From positions 19,344,001 through 19,408,000 of the forward strand of contig OZ234498.1 of assembly GCA_965153455.1 (NCBI GenBank): DNA of 64,000 nt. The letters are read 5' to 3'. A program made the translations under genes and the position numbers. This document shows, piece by piece, positions 36,920 to 50,192 of this stretch (positions are counted from its first letter, which is position 1; every line of letters starts with the position of its first letter). The notes under the pieces are model-generated. The model was not told the origin of the DNA. It did no database searches and worked only from the letters and a program-made list of their open reading frames with translations. Origin of the DNA: Sphagnum compactum (Eukaryota > Bryophyta > Sphagnopsida > Sphagnales).

Positions 36920-39900
36920 AACATGTATTTAATTAATTTTAGACTAAATTATTAATTTTGGAAAGTTCAAATTTTGGTGGTTAGGATCCAGTTTTTTGAA
37001 TAAAACATTGGAAATATATTTTTGTTGGATCATTTAATGAAATTAATATCTATTGTTGTATCATGTGGTGGCCCCCAAATCAAAGTTTTTTTTCAAATTT
37101 TCATTCTCCAAATGGTCATTTGTTAATTATTGAAAAATTCTAGGATTAACTAAATGCATTATACTAGTAGTGACAGTTAAGATGAAATGACAATCGCCTT
37201 GAAAAGTTACTTGGACTGAAAATGGTGAATGAAATTGATTACTTTGTTCCCATGCTTTCATTCTTTTGTGATGAAAGGTTTTGTAATACCTATGTTGGTG
37301 TGCACGAAACATTGCAATACCCATTTCTAGGGTTTAAAATTGTGGCCAATCATGGCAATATTGTGACATGTGGACATCTAATTTTAATCTCAAGACCTTT
37401 CTTTTTTAGGCAAGATTTTTTTTTTAATTTTCACACATTGTTCCCCCAAAATCCCCTTGTTGGTACCATAACATTAAAAAACATATACCATGAATTGGAG
37501 CCATTTTGGTTCATTATGTTCCAATGGTCATTCCTTAATTATTTATGAATTATTTACTATAAATCAATAATTTTCAATTAATAAATAACAAATTACTATT
37601 AACTAACAAATTAGCTTAAAATAATCACTTATCAATAATTATTAACACTTATATATCATTGACTACTATTAATTATTATAAATTACTATCCAGTATAAGC
37701 CAAAAAAATAGATTAATTTGATAATAATAATTAATCAATTAACAACTTGATGTATAAATTAGTTATTGGTTATTAACTAACATTTATTTTGTGATTAATT
37801 AATTATATAAAATATTAATCATAAATTATTGAATATTAACTATCAATTATTAAATATCAACTAATTAATGTACTAAATTTAAGTATTTATATGTGCTTAA
37901 AGGTAGCATGTAGGTAGCCTATTAAACTTTATAAGTACCTACTAACTGTAATATGCTTAACCTAAGGCCTACTAACTATGAACTTAAGTTTGGTATGTAC
38001 CCTAAGCAAAATAAACTTGTAGGTTAAATAACCAAATTAATATGGTTGATTTGACTAAGTGTCAAATTAGAATGACTAATTTGACTAATTGTAAATCACA
38101 ATGGCCATTGAATGTGGTCAATTTGATTAAGCCTTGGTGATTTTGATGGATTTCTAACCTTTTTTTACTAGATGTTTGGTTTGTTGCATGGTCAAAAATG
38201 TCACTTTACTCAAATGTTTTAGTCAAAAGTAACTTGTGTCTTTCATGCCCCAGGCCTTTAGTCAAAACGATCATCACCATTAGTCAATGGGGACATTTTA
38301 ATTAAGTTGGACCTTTTGAAAAGTCACATTTTCTTGTAATGCAGTAAGGACAACATTAGGGTGAAAGTCAATCAATTGGCATTAAATTTAAATTTTTACA
38401 AAACTTATGACGAATTATTTGATGAACTCAACTTGGAGTATTAATATTTTGATTAATGATTTTCCTACCTGTCTTTTGGCGATTATAACTTCAAAAGGAT
38501 AAAATGTAAAACATTCAAGGCATTTTGCACAAAAAGAATCATGTTCCACATTTGAAATATCCATTCCATTTTTCTCTTATATAAAAGCTTCACCATACAT
38601 CATAGTGATAATTTTTAAAAAAAAAAGATTGAAGCAATATTTTATTACCAATCATGTTGCCATTGGATGCTTACATAGATGCCAAACATAACTTCCATAT
38701 AACACAAACATTTACATACTAGTTCAAAAATACAATATAACAAATGCATTTAACTTGATATGAAAGGATAAAAAGATAAGCATAAAGACATAATGTGATT
38801 TGAAGAAAACAAATGTGGAGTGGGGTAATTATACTTATCATTGAAGACCCACCCAATAGCAAACATTTGATTAGTTCATAAATGACCCCATAACAAATTG
38901 GACGATCATTTTCCACTAAGTGAACCACAATCATTGATTGAATGTCCAGTAAGAAAAAATGGTCTTGGGCATTTCAAGAGATTTATTACATCAAAATGTG
39001 GCATTCACAATTAAGATATATTATAACTAATGCCCCAATCTAGTCATGGAGTCATAGATGCATTGCAACTATGTCATTTATATGATTATAATCATGTTCA
39101 TGATTACACTACATGACTATAGTTGTCTTTAAAAAATGATTAGGTGTTTTGTTGATTTTGTTTGATTAGTTTTCAAAATTTCACAACCATGATGGGGGGT
39201 TTTGTATTTGCAAATTGAGAATCTCACTTGCCCTTGAAAAGCATAATTCATTAATATTATCACCATTTGGATGCAATGAATTTCATAAAATTTAATTTAA
39301 TTTCAATCTAATGGTATGTGTAATGTATTATAAAATAATTATTATATAAAATTTTACAACATAAATTTTAACATTCTACAACCCTAACATAAAAATTTGC
39401 AATTATGTTATGTTTTGCTCAACGATTTATTGTAAATTCAAGATTAGTCTGGACATAAAAACATATGAAAGAATCCTATTAATATCCAAAAGATTTGAAA
39501 GGAATCCTGATGCTCCAAAATGGCATTGTTTTACAAGTCACCATAATTTTATTATGGGTAGTCAAAAATATAAAACTTGATCACTATTAATTTTTAAAGT
39601 TCAACAATTTTATTGCCAAATTTGATTCCCTATTTAATTAGCCTACCTACCTACCTAGGTAGGTTAGGGAAGTAATAATTAAGTAAGGTAGGGTAAGTAG
39701 GTTAAAGTAGGGTAAATTAACCAAGCTGCATATTTCTTTATACCTATTTACATATATATTATTTTATTTATGCTTAGGTTAAGCTAGGTGGGTTGGCATG
39801 CTAAGTAATAGGTCGAAGGTAGGCTAATTAGTATGGGTAAATAAGTAAGCTATCTTTGTATGGGGCAAAAGATGTGAAATAGTCTTGTAATGTTTTCCTT

Positions 39901-41047
39901 TTATTAGATTATCCCATATCTTTTGTCAACAAATTCAATTTTGTAAGTTATATGGCCATAAACTTGCTAAATAGGCCAAAAAAAATCCTTTGAATGTTAG
40001 AAAAATAAGACACATTTTTTGAAAATAACATTTAAACTACATGAACATATGATGTATAACAAGAAAAAGTTTTTAAAAGCTTAAAATGTTGTGTTTATTT
40101 ATTTTTAACCTATTTTTATTCACTTTCTTGATTTGAGGTTGTTGCCCCATTTTGCACAAAGTAGACATCATGAACTTTCATTTTTGAAATTTAGTGTTAT
40201 GTCTCATTTAAAGAATGCTTAAAATATGTTTTACCATGTTAGAATCACAAAATGCATTTGTAATTCATATTGAGAAGTAAGTTTTAGTGCTTGAAACCGA
40301 CGTAGAGAAAAAATTACTTTTGAAGGGTTTAACAGTGTCATAATTGAAATATTCAAGTTCCAAGTAATGTGTATCAATATGCATGATGGCTAAAAGATTA
40401 ATAACACATCATTTGAACAATTTGATTCGGAAAAAGTATAAGATATAAACTTGCAATAAATAAATAAAATAGTTTGAATTGAAGATATTGGGGATGACCA
40501 TATGTTATGGTTTATTTAATATGGCAAACACATTTCAAAATTTATACCATCGATAAAATGCCTAAAATTCAAAAATGAAAACTTTACTTTCAACATATTT
40601 TTATTTTCTGAACAAGGATCACCATTAATTGACATACTTTAACATGCTTATGCCCATATAAATAAATGAAAAAATAGATTACACAAAGTACATGCATTAA
40701 AAATATTCAAAATGTAGGTACCATTTGGGATGAACTAATTAAAAATGCTTAAATTACAAGTTTTTATCTAAAATATTTAAATTTTGTGATATCATTGATC
40801 CTATATCATGCCCTTAACCTAATTAAATTAGCCCAAGTATGAACAAGACCATGATGATAGAAACCAATTGGGGGAAAATAAATTACTTGAAAATTATTCA
40901 AAAATTAACATTTCTTCCATTGGGTGTCATCACAAATCAATGAGTCAATTTGTTTTTATTTCAAAGGACTATAGTCCTTTTGCCAAAAAAAACTTTTTCA
41001 TAGAAAGGAATTTTTAAAAAAAAATGCATTATTATTATTTTTACTTA
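36920..41047. other. Very AT-rich stretch without a recognised gene
   Basis: TAATTA-rich sequence dominates 37540-37880. A CCTACCTACCTACCTAGGTAGGT palindrome-like run lies near 39645. No domain-bearing frame was seen on either strand. Confidence 0.45.
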
Positions 41048-41050
41048 TTA

Positions 41051-43407
41051 CACTACAAGGAATTTTGTCCATACCAACCCACACATTTGCGACCAATGTC
41101 CAAATCAACCATTTTTTCAACTATTGATGCAACTATCTTTTGTGGCACCAAGGTAAAAATGATTTGTAATTGTAAAAACAACTAAAAAATGGTTTGTAGT
41201 TGCATATGCAACTTTAACTTGTGACTAATGTCAGTTGGATGAAAGTGATGATGAAAAGTGGACGTATATCATTTAATTTTAGTGGCATATGAAAATGTAG
41301 TTGTTTTTGCAACTTGAGATGTGGTAGGCCACTAGACACCACATGGCATCTTATTCAACTTCAATTGAAACTATAAATCCTAGTTACAAATGTATATGAA
41401 ATTAAATGTAACAAAAATGAATTGGTCAATGAAATTGTTGGATTTCATGGTTTAATTTTTACCCTTAGCTTTCTTGAATGAACTAACCATTAAACGTGTA
41501 GTAAGGTTTGGGAGTTTTGTGAAACTTTAAAGGACCCATGGCAATGGTAAATATGGACGATTATTTGGAATTTCCAACATTAAATTTTATCATGTTGATA
41601 TATCATATTTTTTAATTAGTTAATTAATTAGGTAGGCTAGGTAATAGGTCATAGGTATTGGGTACTAATATATAAGTATGCTAATTATTAGTCGGTGTTT
41701 TATTGTGTTCAATGAAGTAATGTTATGTTTAATTAACTATTTAATTAGGTAAACTGTGTAATTAATGTAACTATTAAGCTAGGTAGTAGGGTTAATTTAT
41801 AGTCCATTTATAAACCTTATATGTGAGTAAGTTATATATCATATATCTAAATTATATTATAATATATTATAAGAAAATATATAATATAATTTTCAATCAT
41901 AATTTTACTTTAAATCTTAATATATTATAAATGTAAAAGTAAAAAAAAAATAGTTCCATAAAATCTTTATATGGAATTAATTAATATTTTAAATCAAAAT
42001 TAATATTTTAAATGAATCCTTTACATGAGAAATAATATTATTAATATAAGATATTCTATTATATTCATATTATAATTCTTATATCCATTAAAAATATTAT
42101 ATGTGAATAAAATATATATCACACATCTAAATTATATTATATTATTAAAATTATGATATGCAAAAGCAAAATTTGTATAATGTAATTTTTAGAATCAAAT
42201 GAAAGTTTAAGATACAAAATATATAATTTTATTTGTTATTATATTATCCACAAAGTTTTTTTTTTATTCATAAGTCATGTGCTTGAATTAATTTTTTTCC
42301 AAGGAATGGTCATTGAAACAATATCCAATAACAAAATTCAAGTATTTTTATTTTCAATTTAGTTTACCTTTTTGAAAGAAAAACTACATAGTTGTGCACA
42401 TTATTGAAAAAAATTTAAGATTAAACTTTAAATCTTTCCATTTGGACAAATTATCAATAAGATATCAAATATTGAAAATGATGTTTTGTGTAATGTTTTG
42501 AATCAAGTAAAATAAATAGAATGCACATTGCAATTTTGTCACAAAAAGTGAGGTGGTTTGGTGGTAAAAAAGTTGATTTCCATCCGATGGTCTAAGGATC
42601 AATTTTTACAAGTGACATGGGTTGTGGTCAACAGTGGTAAGTTGTTTGAATAACCTTATTTATATAACCTACTAGGTAGATTAGGTGGTTTACTTAATAA
42701 CCTTAACTAAACTTTTTAATCTAGCGTAGGTAATGACATGTTTCAACAACTTATAAGTTGAAATGAATGAAATTATCAATTATATATATACAAAAATAAT
42801 AATTTTATTTTAAATATTTAAGTATTAAATATTTAAAAATATCTATATAATTATGTGACTACATTGTTTAATCATAAAAATAGTTACAAAATGAGTGACA
42901 TGGGTTGTGGTCAACAGTGGTAAGTTGTTTGAATAAACCTTATTTATATAACCTACTAGGTGGATTAGGTGGCTTACCTAATAACCTTAACTAAACTTTT
43001 TAGTCTAACGTAGGTAATGACATGTTTCAACAACTTATAAGTTGAAATGAATGAAATTATCAATTATATATATACAAAAATAATAATTTTATTTTAAATA
43101 TTTAAATATTAAATATTTTAAAAAATATATATAATTAATGTGACTACATTGTTTAATCGTAAAAGTAGTTGCAAAATGACAGCGTCATGTAAATTAATTT
43201 GGATGGATGAAATGTTCATGTAAGTCACATCTTCATGCGATTGCCATTGTGACTTGGTGCCATGTATTGTTCCATGTATTGTCTTTTGCAATTAAAATTT
43301 TATGTGACTTGTTAAAGGTGACTAGAGCAAATTGTAGTCACATGTGACATTTACGACTGAAAATTAGTCAAAAAAACTAGTTGTTAATATGAAAATTCCT
43401 TGTAGTG
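41051..43407. mobile_element. Non-autonomous CACTA (En/Spm) element, 2357 bp
   Basis: The 5' end CACTACAAGGAATTTT is exactly matched by the inverted 3' end AAAATTCCTTGTAGTG, a perfect 16-bp terminal inverted repeat. TTA flanks both sides (41048-41050 and 43408-43410), the 3-bp target duplication typical of CACTA elements. Subterminal regions carry repeated TGTGAC/GTCACA and TAGTTG/CAACTA words in both orientations, as expected for transposase-binding regions of this superfamily. The interior is extremely AT-rich, contains a 283-bp tandem duplication, and has no transposase frame. Mobilisation would need a related autonomous element. Confidence 0.9.
42612..43179 (+). repeat. Tandem 283-bp duplication inside the CACTA element
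   Basis: GTGACATGGGTTGTGGTCAA begins both units (42612 and 42895), and they stay nearly identical to ...GTTACAAAATGA / GTTGCAAAATGA. Differences are scattered substitutions and single-base indels, so the duplication post-dates much of the element's history. Confidence 0.9.
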
Positions 43408-43410
43408 TTA

Positions 43411-46400
43411 TAATTTCCACAATATATCCCATTTTCTTGTTAATCATTTTCAAATAAATATGATTTTTGAAAAATGTAAGATTTTGCATTAAATTTCTAT
43501 GTTTCAATTTGAAAGATGATCACAATTTCAAGTCATGCCAAAACATGTTAACTAATTTGAGGTTTATTCCGTTGTGTTATAACCTACAACTTTCTTTTAA
43601 ACATCATTTACATTGCATTACATTTACACATCATAAAGGATTCATGAACATCAAATAGACCCAAAATTTCAGTTTTTTTTGAAAAACATCAAAAATTTAT
43701 AGATTCCTTATATTTTGAGTGTTTTTATGTGTGTCTAATAGTCCCCTATTATTACAAAAAAATCACCATCAAAAGGTTTGTATAGTATGAAAACAAAATG
43801 CCCCATTGTAAAACTAGTAATGTTTCACAAAACACTTATTCAACTTTAAAGGTGTTTTGTTCAAATCAAAAATCAAAGTCGAAAAATCCAATGGTTCATT
43901 TAGATTTCTCAACATCCATATTAAACATAAACCACAACTTGTCATGATTAACATGCTATTAAAGGGGGCACCACATAGGCATATATATATAAGTGCAATT
44001 TAAACACGATTTGACATGGTTTTTGGTTCATTGTTTCGTGATTTTACCCCACCTTAGGACTAAAAATTGTGAAAAATGACTCCAAGAAATACCATTCATC
44101 AAGGACTTTCCAACAATACCAAGAGCACATTGCAAATTCCCTAAAAACTTTAGTTATAATTTTATTGAATTTTTTTGGACAAATTTGTTGGATATCAATA
44201 ATTCTTGCATTGCAAGTCTACTAAATGATGCGAAATTGCCTTCATGTATCTTTAGTCATCAAGGGATTTCCAATAATACCAAGGACACAAAGGGGGTGGT
44301 TGTGATTTATAGATCTCAACTTGGCAAAAAACACAAAAGAAACAAACTACCTTACCGTAAGGTGAAGTTTGTCATTAAATAATCCTCAAAATATTGAAAT
44401 GAAATTTTGTGAAAAATATGAAGTTAACATGTTGAAAATCATCATAATTATCATTGGCTGCACTTTGAATAATGTCACATTTCATATCACAATATTATAG
44501 TAGATGATGGAAATAATAATAATTTCAAAATTAGAAAATGAATTCATTTTTTGATAAAAAAACTTTGTTTTGGCAATGTGGAAATTGACCCTAGGTTATT
44601 GTACCTTCTTTAATAAATAGACTAATGTGACCTATTCTATTGGGGTGGATGCAAGTGAGTTGCTCATTTTTGTGATATAAAATTCCATTTTTCTTGACTC
44701 ATCTTGTTCAAATGTTTCTTGTACTACAAAGAATATAACTTTAAATTTGCCAATTGAGAGTTGCTTGTACATTAACAACTTATTATAAAAACATGTGTGA
44801 TTATTTTTTAATAAAAGTACACTCACTATCCACAATGGACTTTTGAAATTCCAAAATATGGATTGTTTTTCTTAGCTTACTAGAATTTTATAAAATTGAG
44901 GCTTGATATTAAATTTCATTCCATATGATTTGGAATAACTAAATACATGTGTTGTGTTATGGATTATGTTATATTCTGAAAATTGTAGCCAAAGTCTATG
45001 CATGGACATCTAAATGGTCAAAATTAATCCTTATTTCCATAAGTTTGTTTGAGTTGCAATTTACTTTTTTTCTTTTTTTTTCTTTAATGTCTAAATGCAC
45101 ATGTCTTTGAAGTCGTAATTGGGCTCTTGTTTGTATGGACTTTATTGGTTCATTAGCCAAGAGATAATCCATACTTCATCAACATGCTATATTCTATGAA
45201 ATTGAATTTTTCGTGGTGTAAAATAAACGCAAATGGACTAATTATGTAATCCAAGTCAATCATTCAACCTTACATTTGGACTTGTTGGTGCAAGTGTGAA
45301 CCCATTACCCAATTAATTTCCCCTTCAAAACCAAATTTTGTAATTTAGTTGAGCTTCCAATGACAAAGATGATTCAAAATTCAATAGCAAAACTACATAA
45401 CATCCCAATCATCAAAGGCTTTCCAATAGGACCAAGAGCAAACCCTAATTTCCCCGACATTTCTAATTTTGAATTTTGAATGGATTCCTACACCATAGTG
45501 TAACAAAAAAACAAGGCTGGATGATTACCTCTAATGTTACTGCCTTCCAAATACGAAACTGTCACAACAATGGTACACAACAAAGGTGAGAATGCATATG
45601 GAATAAAGGGTGGAAATACACAAATGCTTTACATTAGTGCTTCCAGAATAGTTGCACAAGTATAACAAACACTCTAACCTAACAAGATTCACATGGTCTG
45701 GTGGATCACATCCTTCCGGACACTTTTCTATGGCTATCATGGTCATTTGCATGTATCAAGTTTTTCTAATCATGCAACAAGTTCCCAACAGTCCCCACCA
45801 TTTTCACTAAATAATTCACAAGGTATTTTCTAGATGTGTATGTATGCTGTCTCCTAAATTTCAAATGGCACCCACACCAGATTCCTTAGAGTTCCCAATA
45901 CCAAATAGTTTGAGTTTCTCAAATTTCCCTAGATCCCCACAATGCATTCCCCACTAGCAGTAATTCTGGATATTGGGTGCTACTAACCAGCCATTCAGTC
46001 CCTTAAGTTTCTCATCACCTCCACCAAACACATATGCACTTTCATTTTCATTGTTACATGATTCCTACATTTCGACTCTAGAGTGCATCGAAATATTACT
46101 AAATTCACTACAACAATCTCACACATTCACAACAAGATGGTTAAAATTGCTCTAAAAAATCACAGAACCTCTACAAGATCACCAAAACCTTGGTACTTAG
46201 CTTTGGGGATATCTTTGCCTTTTATCCTCTCCATCCTTGCCCCTTCGTAATCTCCATTAGCCATCCTCCTTGTCAAGGTCCCACCATCACCAAAGTCCAT
46301 CAAACACAAAAAACAATCCACTATTGTAGTCATCACACATTAGCACCTCCAACTTAGCTCCACCACTCCCTAATCCATCTCATCCTTACAATAGATAAAC

Positions 46401-47000
46401 AATGCTACACACAGCATTTAAGAAACAAAAGAGGTCTTCATCAATCGCTCCTTTTGTTTCTTTCCCATTTTCGGCATGGTACCTTTCTTCATTAGGTCTT
46501 CATCCACCAAATGAGTTCATCTTGACTTTCTTCATCCCATAATAGGTCTTCAAACAATAGAAAACCACCTTAGTGCACCCCTATTCATTTAGGGTTTTCC
46601 AACAGCACCAAGAGCAAGGTGGGGTGTGCCATGGTTTAGGAGATCCTATCTCAAGGTGATAAACAAACTAACTTCCTTAATTCATATAGATAATAAGATA
46701 ATCTCAATTTGAGGGATACTTATTAATAGAATCACAACGCATTATGTGACCCAACAATCACCAATGCACCATCCATAGGAAACCATCCATTGGGTTATAG
46801 GAATAAACCCTTTCTAAGGAAGCTTGTTAGTTCTTAGATAATCGGTTCTAGGTATGTTATTTGAGTGGTTATTTCATAAGTTGTGTGACCCGTGGTTTCA
46901 GGTCAAAGCAGGTTCTTTCATCTTTGAAAACTGTTTGTCAAGGTTCCAAATACCTGACACTTACCCACCAATTCTTTTTAAAATGAACCGTTAAACATAG
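43411..47000. other. AT-rich, no gene; recurrent short motif
   Basis: No domain-bearing frame. A motif resembling TCAAGGACTTTCCAACAATA then CCAAGAGCA occurs at 44097, 44257, 45410 and 46586, always in the same orientation. Confidence 0.4.
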
Positions 47001-47008
47001 GTTTTGAT

Positions 47009-47556
47009 CAATGTTGGGTTGATAAAAGCTTAGATATCACAAGTGATATCCAAAATGGCATTAAATAGAAAAGTAAAATGCAAACATTGATAGTAGGTAA
47101 TGTATAAATAGTTTTTTCCATGTCCTTAATTTCATTTCTATCAAAACGAATCTCATATTAATATTTTATATTGTCTCCTTCCCTTTCTAACTATTAGGTT
47201 AAGATTTAGGGTTGTGACGATTGCAACTGCAACTAGCCACAACCTTACCAACCTAAAACCTAATCTAATCCCTAACCTAAATTAACATCTAAACCTTAAA
47301 ACTAAAATCAAACCTAATTTGATATTTGTATTTAGGCTAAATTTTATATCTGGCTTGGATATGAAAGATCTTGATAGTTAGGAGGACATTTCCAAATATC
47401 AGAAATCTGAATATCACTTTTGGATTTGGATATTTGACCTAGATATCCAAGTTAAAAATTTTAAACAATAATTCAATATCCAATATCTGGAGCAAGTCCT
47501 AACCAGATATCCTTATCCAATGGACATCACAAAAAGGTAATATTTGCCCAACATTG
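47009..47556. mobile_element. Small hAT-like MITE candidate
   Basis: Begins CAATGTTGGG and ends CCCAACATTG, a perfect 10-bp inverted terminus. Flanks are TTTTGAT (47002-47008) and TTTTGAC (47557-47563), a 6/7 match that could be a degraded 8-bp hAT target duplication. The interior is rich in GATATC/GGATAT words and has no gene. Seven bases downstream another terminus of the YAGTGTTGG type starts at 47564. Confidence 0.5.
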
Positions 47557-47563
47557 TTTTGAC

Positions 47564-48780
47564 TAGTGTTGGGTGGGTATCACAATTTTATGATATCCTT
47601 GGGGTCCGTTTTTCACAAAGTAATTTACAAAAAGGTCCAGTTCTCCCCCCAAAATTAAAAAAAAAAATTCTACACTAGATAAAGGTATCAACATTTTAAA
47701 AAAAATTGACACCGGTTTTCACAATGTTGGTTTTCAAAAACTTGAGAGCAGCTGGTTATCCTTTGCCGATTCTCACAAACTGGGTATTGCTTTTTAATTT
47801 AAAAAATAAAAAATTAATTTAAAAAAATTGATTTCTTTTCTTTTCTTAACGATAGCTCTGGCTTTTTGAGAAAATTCAAAATCAAAGGACCTTTGGTTCA
47901 AGGCTTTTGAAAGATTTGTAAAAGAACTTGACTGGTTTTATGAAAAAACTAGTAAAAGAACCAAAGCTTTGGGGGTTAGGTTCTTTGACCAATTCTTTTG
48001 GTTTTTTAAGATCTATAGTTATGAGTGAAATCTAGTCCTTTGATTTTTTAAAAATTGCTGGTTTTAGGTCCATAATACCTAGACCTTACCTGCTAGTTCT
48101 TTCTTCAAAAAAAAGAAAAGATAGAACAATGTTTTGTTTTGGCAAATATTTTTTCCAAAATGGAAAAAATTCAGGATTTTAAAGGTTTTCAGTCACCAAA
48201 TTTAGAAAAAATATTTAGAATTCGCTAGATTCTATCCTAAGTTCTAGTACATAGTCAAAAATATAGTTCAATTTCTTGTTACTTGTTTTTTTATTGTCAT
48301 ATCTGGCTAAATAGTCACTTCAGCTACATCACAAAATTGAAAAGAAAAACACTCACTTAGAAGTTGAAAGAATAGCCCAATAATAATGTTAAGTCTCCAA
48401 ACATCATTACCATCTGACTTGGCCTACCACCAAATACTAGCCCTTCCTTGGATCTCCCATCTCTCAAGGCAAATTAAACCTAGAGGCAAATTTTGATGTG
48501 GGTTTAATGATGAAGGTGTTTTTCCTTCGGCCCTAATTAAATTAGGCTGACTTGACATCGTACCTCCAAGCAATGAGAAAAAAACAATGGACCCTCATAA
48601 CTTCTTTCTCATAAACTTATTTCTCATTGCTTGTACTAAATTTTCATGGTGACTAAACCCTGAGACCCTAACCCGGGTAAGGGGTCAAACCTTACCTAGT
48701 TCTCAGATTTTATTTTTAAATAAAAAAATCGGTTCTCACATCTGGTTTTCACTCGTGAGAATTGGTAGTTTGGTTTTCAG
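47564..48780 (+). repeat. YAGTGTTGG-family terminus and AT-rich interior
   Basis: The left end TAGTGTTGGGTGGGTATC starts at 47564. GGTTCT/AGAACC-rich words continue to about 48000, and a GGTTCTCACATCTGGTTTTC stretch occurs near 48735. No inverted right terminus was identified. No gene seen. Confidence 0.35.
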
Positions 48781-50192
48781 TCAGGGCATCACTCGTGATG
48801 ATGCCCCGAGGGGATCAGACTCAGATGCCTGGGTGATATCCGTGTGATGCCCGCCCGATGCTGGTTTTGACCTGATTATTGCAGAGTGCAATAACTGTAA
48901 ATTAGTCAGGGGTGAGAACCGTACGCTAGAAATGCACATGGTCATTTTTAAAGTCCTGTAAGCTTCCAACCTGGCTGCATTACCAAGCATCGTTTTATCT
49001 GCTGGAAGATATCCGGTTATTTTGCAGCCTCACCAGACCACTGGATAGCTCTCAGGAGGGAGGTAGTTCTGTCATGCTGGGATGAAGAAGTTGAAATTGC
49101 ACTGGTATAATCCTGCTTCCTGCAACGATCTAGCTGTGTTTTGGGGGCGGATCCGCGGTTAGTTTAATGTATCTAATATCTAGATTTGTGTTCATATCTT
49201 TTTGTCAGATTCAGCCCAGGAAGGAAGGAAGGAAGTTCAAGGAATGGTTAGTTAACCTATCCAGCCCTTCTTCCCTTGTGCAACTTGTCTGAATGTAAGT
49301 ACTATCTATAACTCTGACATCTAGATAGGTGGTCAGCAGAAGGGGGTTCTAGAACCTTGGGGTTGGTTGTGAAGAAGTTGGTCTTTGTTGGATTATGGAT
49401 ACTTAGGCTACAAAGGCTTAAATTGGTCTATAAGATCAAGGGTGGCATCGGCCGGCCAACGATATCTTGTCCGCTTTCCAGCTTCACTTTTATCTAGGAA
49501 ATCTCTTTATTTTTAGGCCATCCTTCCTACTCACTTGCATAATAAAGAGGACACCTAAGCCTATTACCCTGAGCACGCTACTCCCTCTACACCCTTTTAT
49601 TCTACTCGAGTTTCATTTCCACGTCTGGCACGTTGCTCAAAATCTAGCTTACAACTTCTTCTTATTTGGGTCGCTTTTCATTGTGCCAGCTGCAACTTGG
49701 CTTGAATTGCCCTTCGATTTCCTTGCTCTCCCTTTCCCAAGGGTTCGAGTGGGTACATATCTAATCTCCCCTACTACCATCAATGCTCCTGCAATATTTT
49801 ACAGTTGTTTCTTATCGAGGCTGCAGAGTTGCAGCATCTGTTGCAGGGAAGTTATTGAGCCTGATTAAAACTGGATATTCATGAGTCTTGTGAAATTCTA
49901 TGATCCGAGCTAAATACTTGCCGTTGGGAGGTTACTACTAGCTCTGTACTAGCTTCACTTTAGGGCTGTCGTATAACTCCTGTGCGGGGAAGGCCGCAAG
50001 TTCTCTGGAAAAAATTCGTTTGTTTGATCGAAGTTTAGGGAGTTCTCAAAAGTTTCCACCAACCAGTGAGTCTAGTCTAGCACGTCCTGCAGCACTTCAA
50101 AAACATTCCGGGTAGGTCAGCACTGCTCATGGTCTGATCCTTGACCAGTGTTTTGAAAGGTGTGTTCGAATTGCTGGATCGCTGGAAACTAC
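48781..50192. other. 5' flank of the dioxygenase gene, less AT-rich
   Basis: Composition shifts toward higher GC at about 48780 and stays so past the gene. An open plus-strand stretch at 49467-49865 starts with TTG, not ATG, and has no domain, so I treat it as non-coding. Promoter and 5' UTR of the downstream gene must lie here, but I see no unambiguous TATA box at a known distance because the transcription start is unknown. An (AGGA)n run is near 49220. Confidence 0.4.

Noticed and set aside
42545-42625. tRNA-like stretch (GTGGTTTGGTGGTA followed by GGATCAA)
   Set aside because: Faint resemblance to a tRNA D-arm and box B, but no consistent cloverleaf and no GGTTCRA box.
49467-49868. 133-codon open stretch upstream of the dioxygenase
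   Set aside because: It begins at TTG rather than ATG, translates to a hydrophobic, domainless sequence, and lies where the promoter/5' UTR of the dioxygenase should be.
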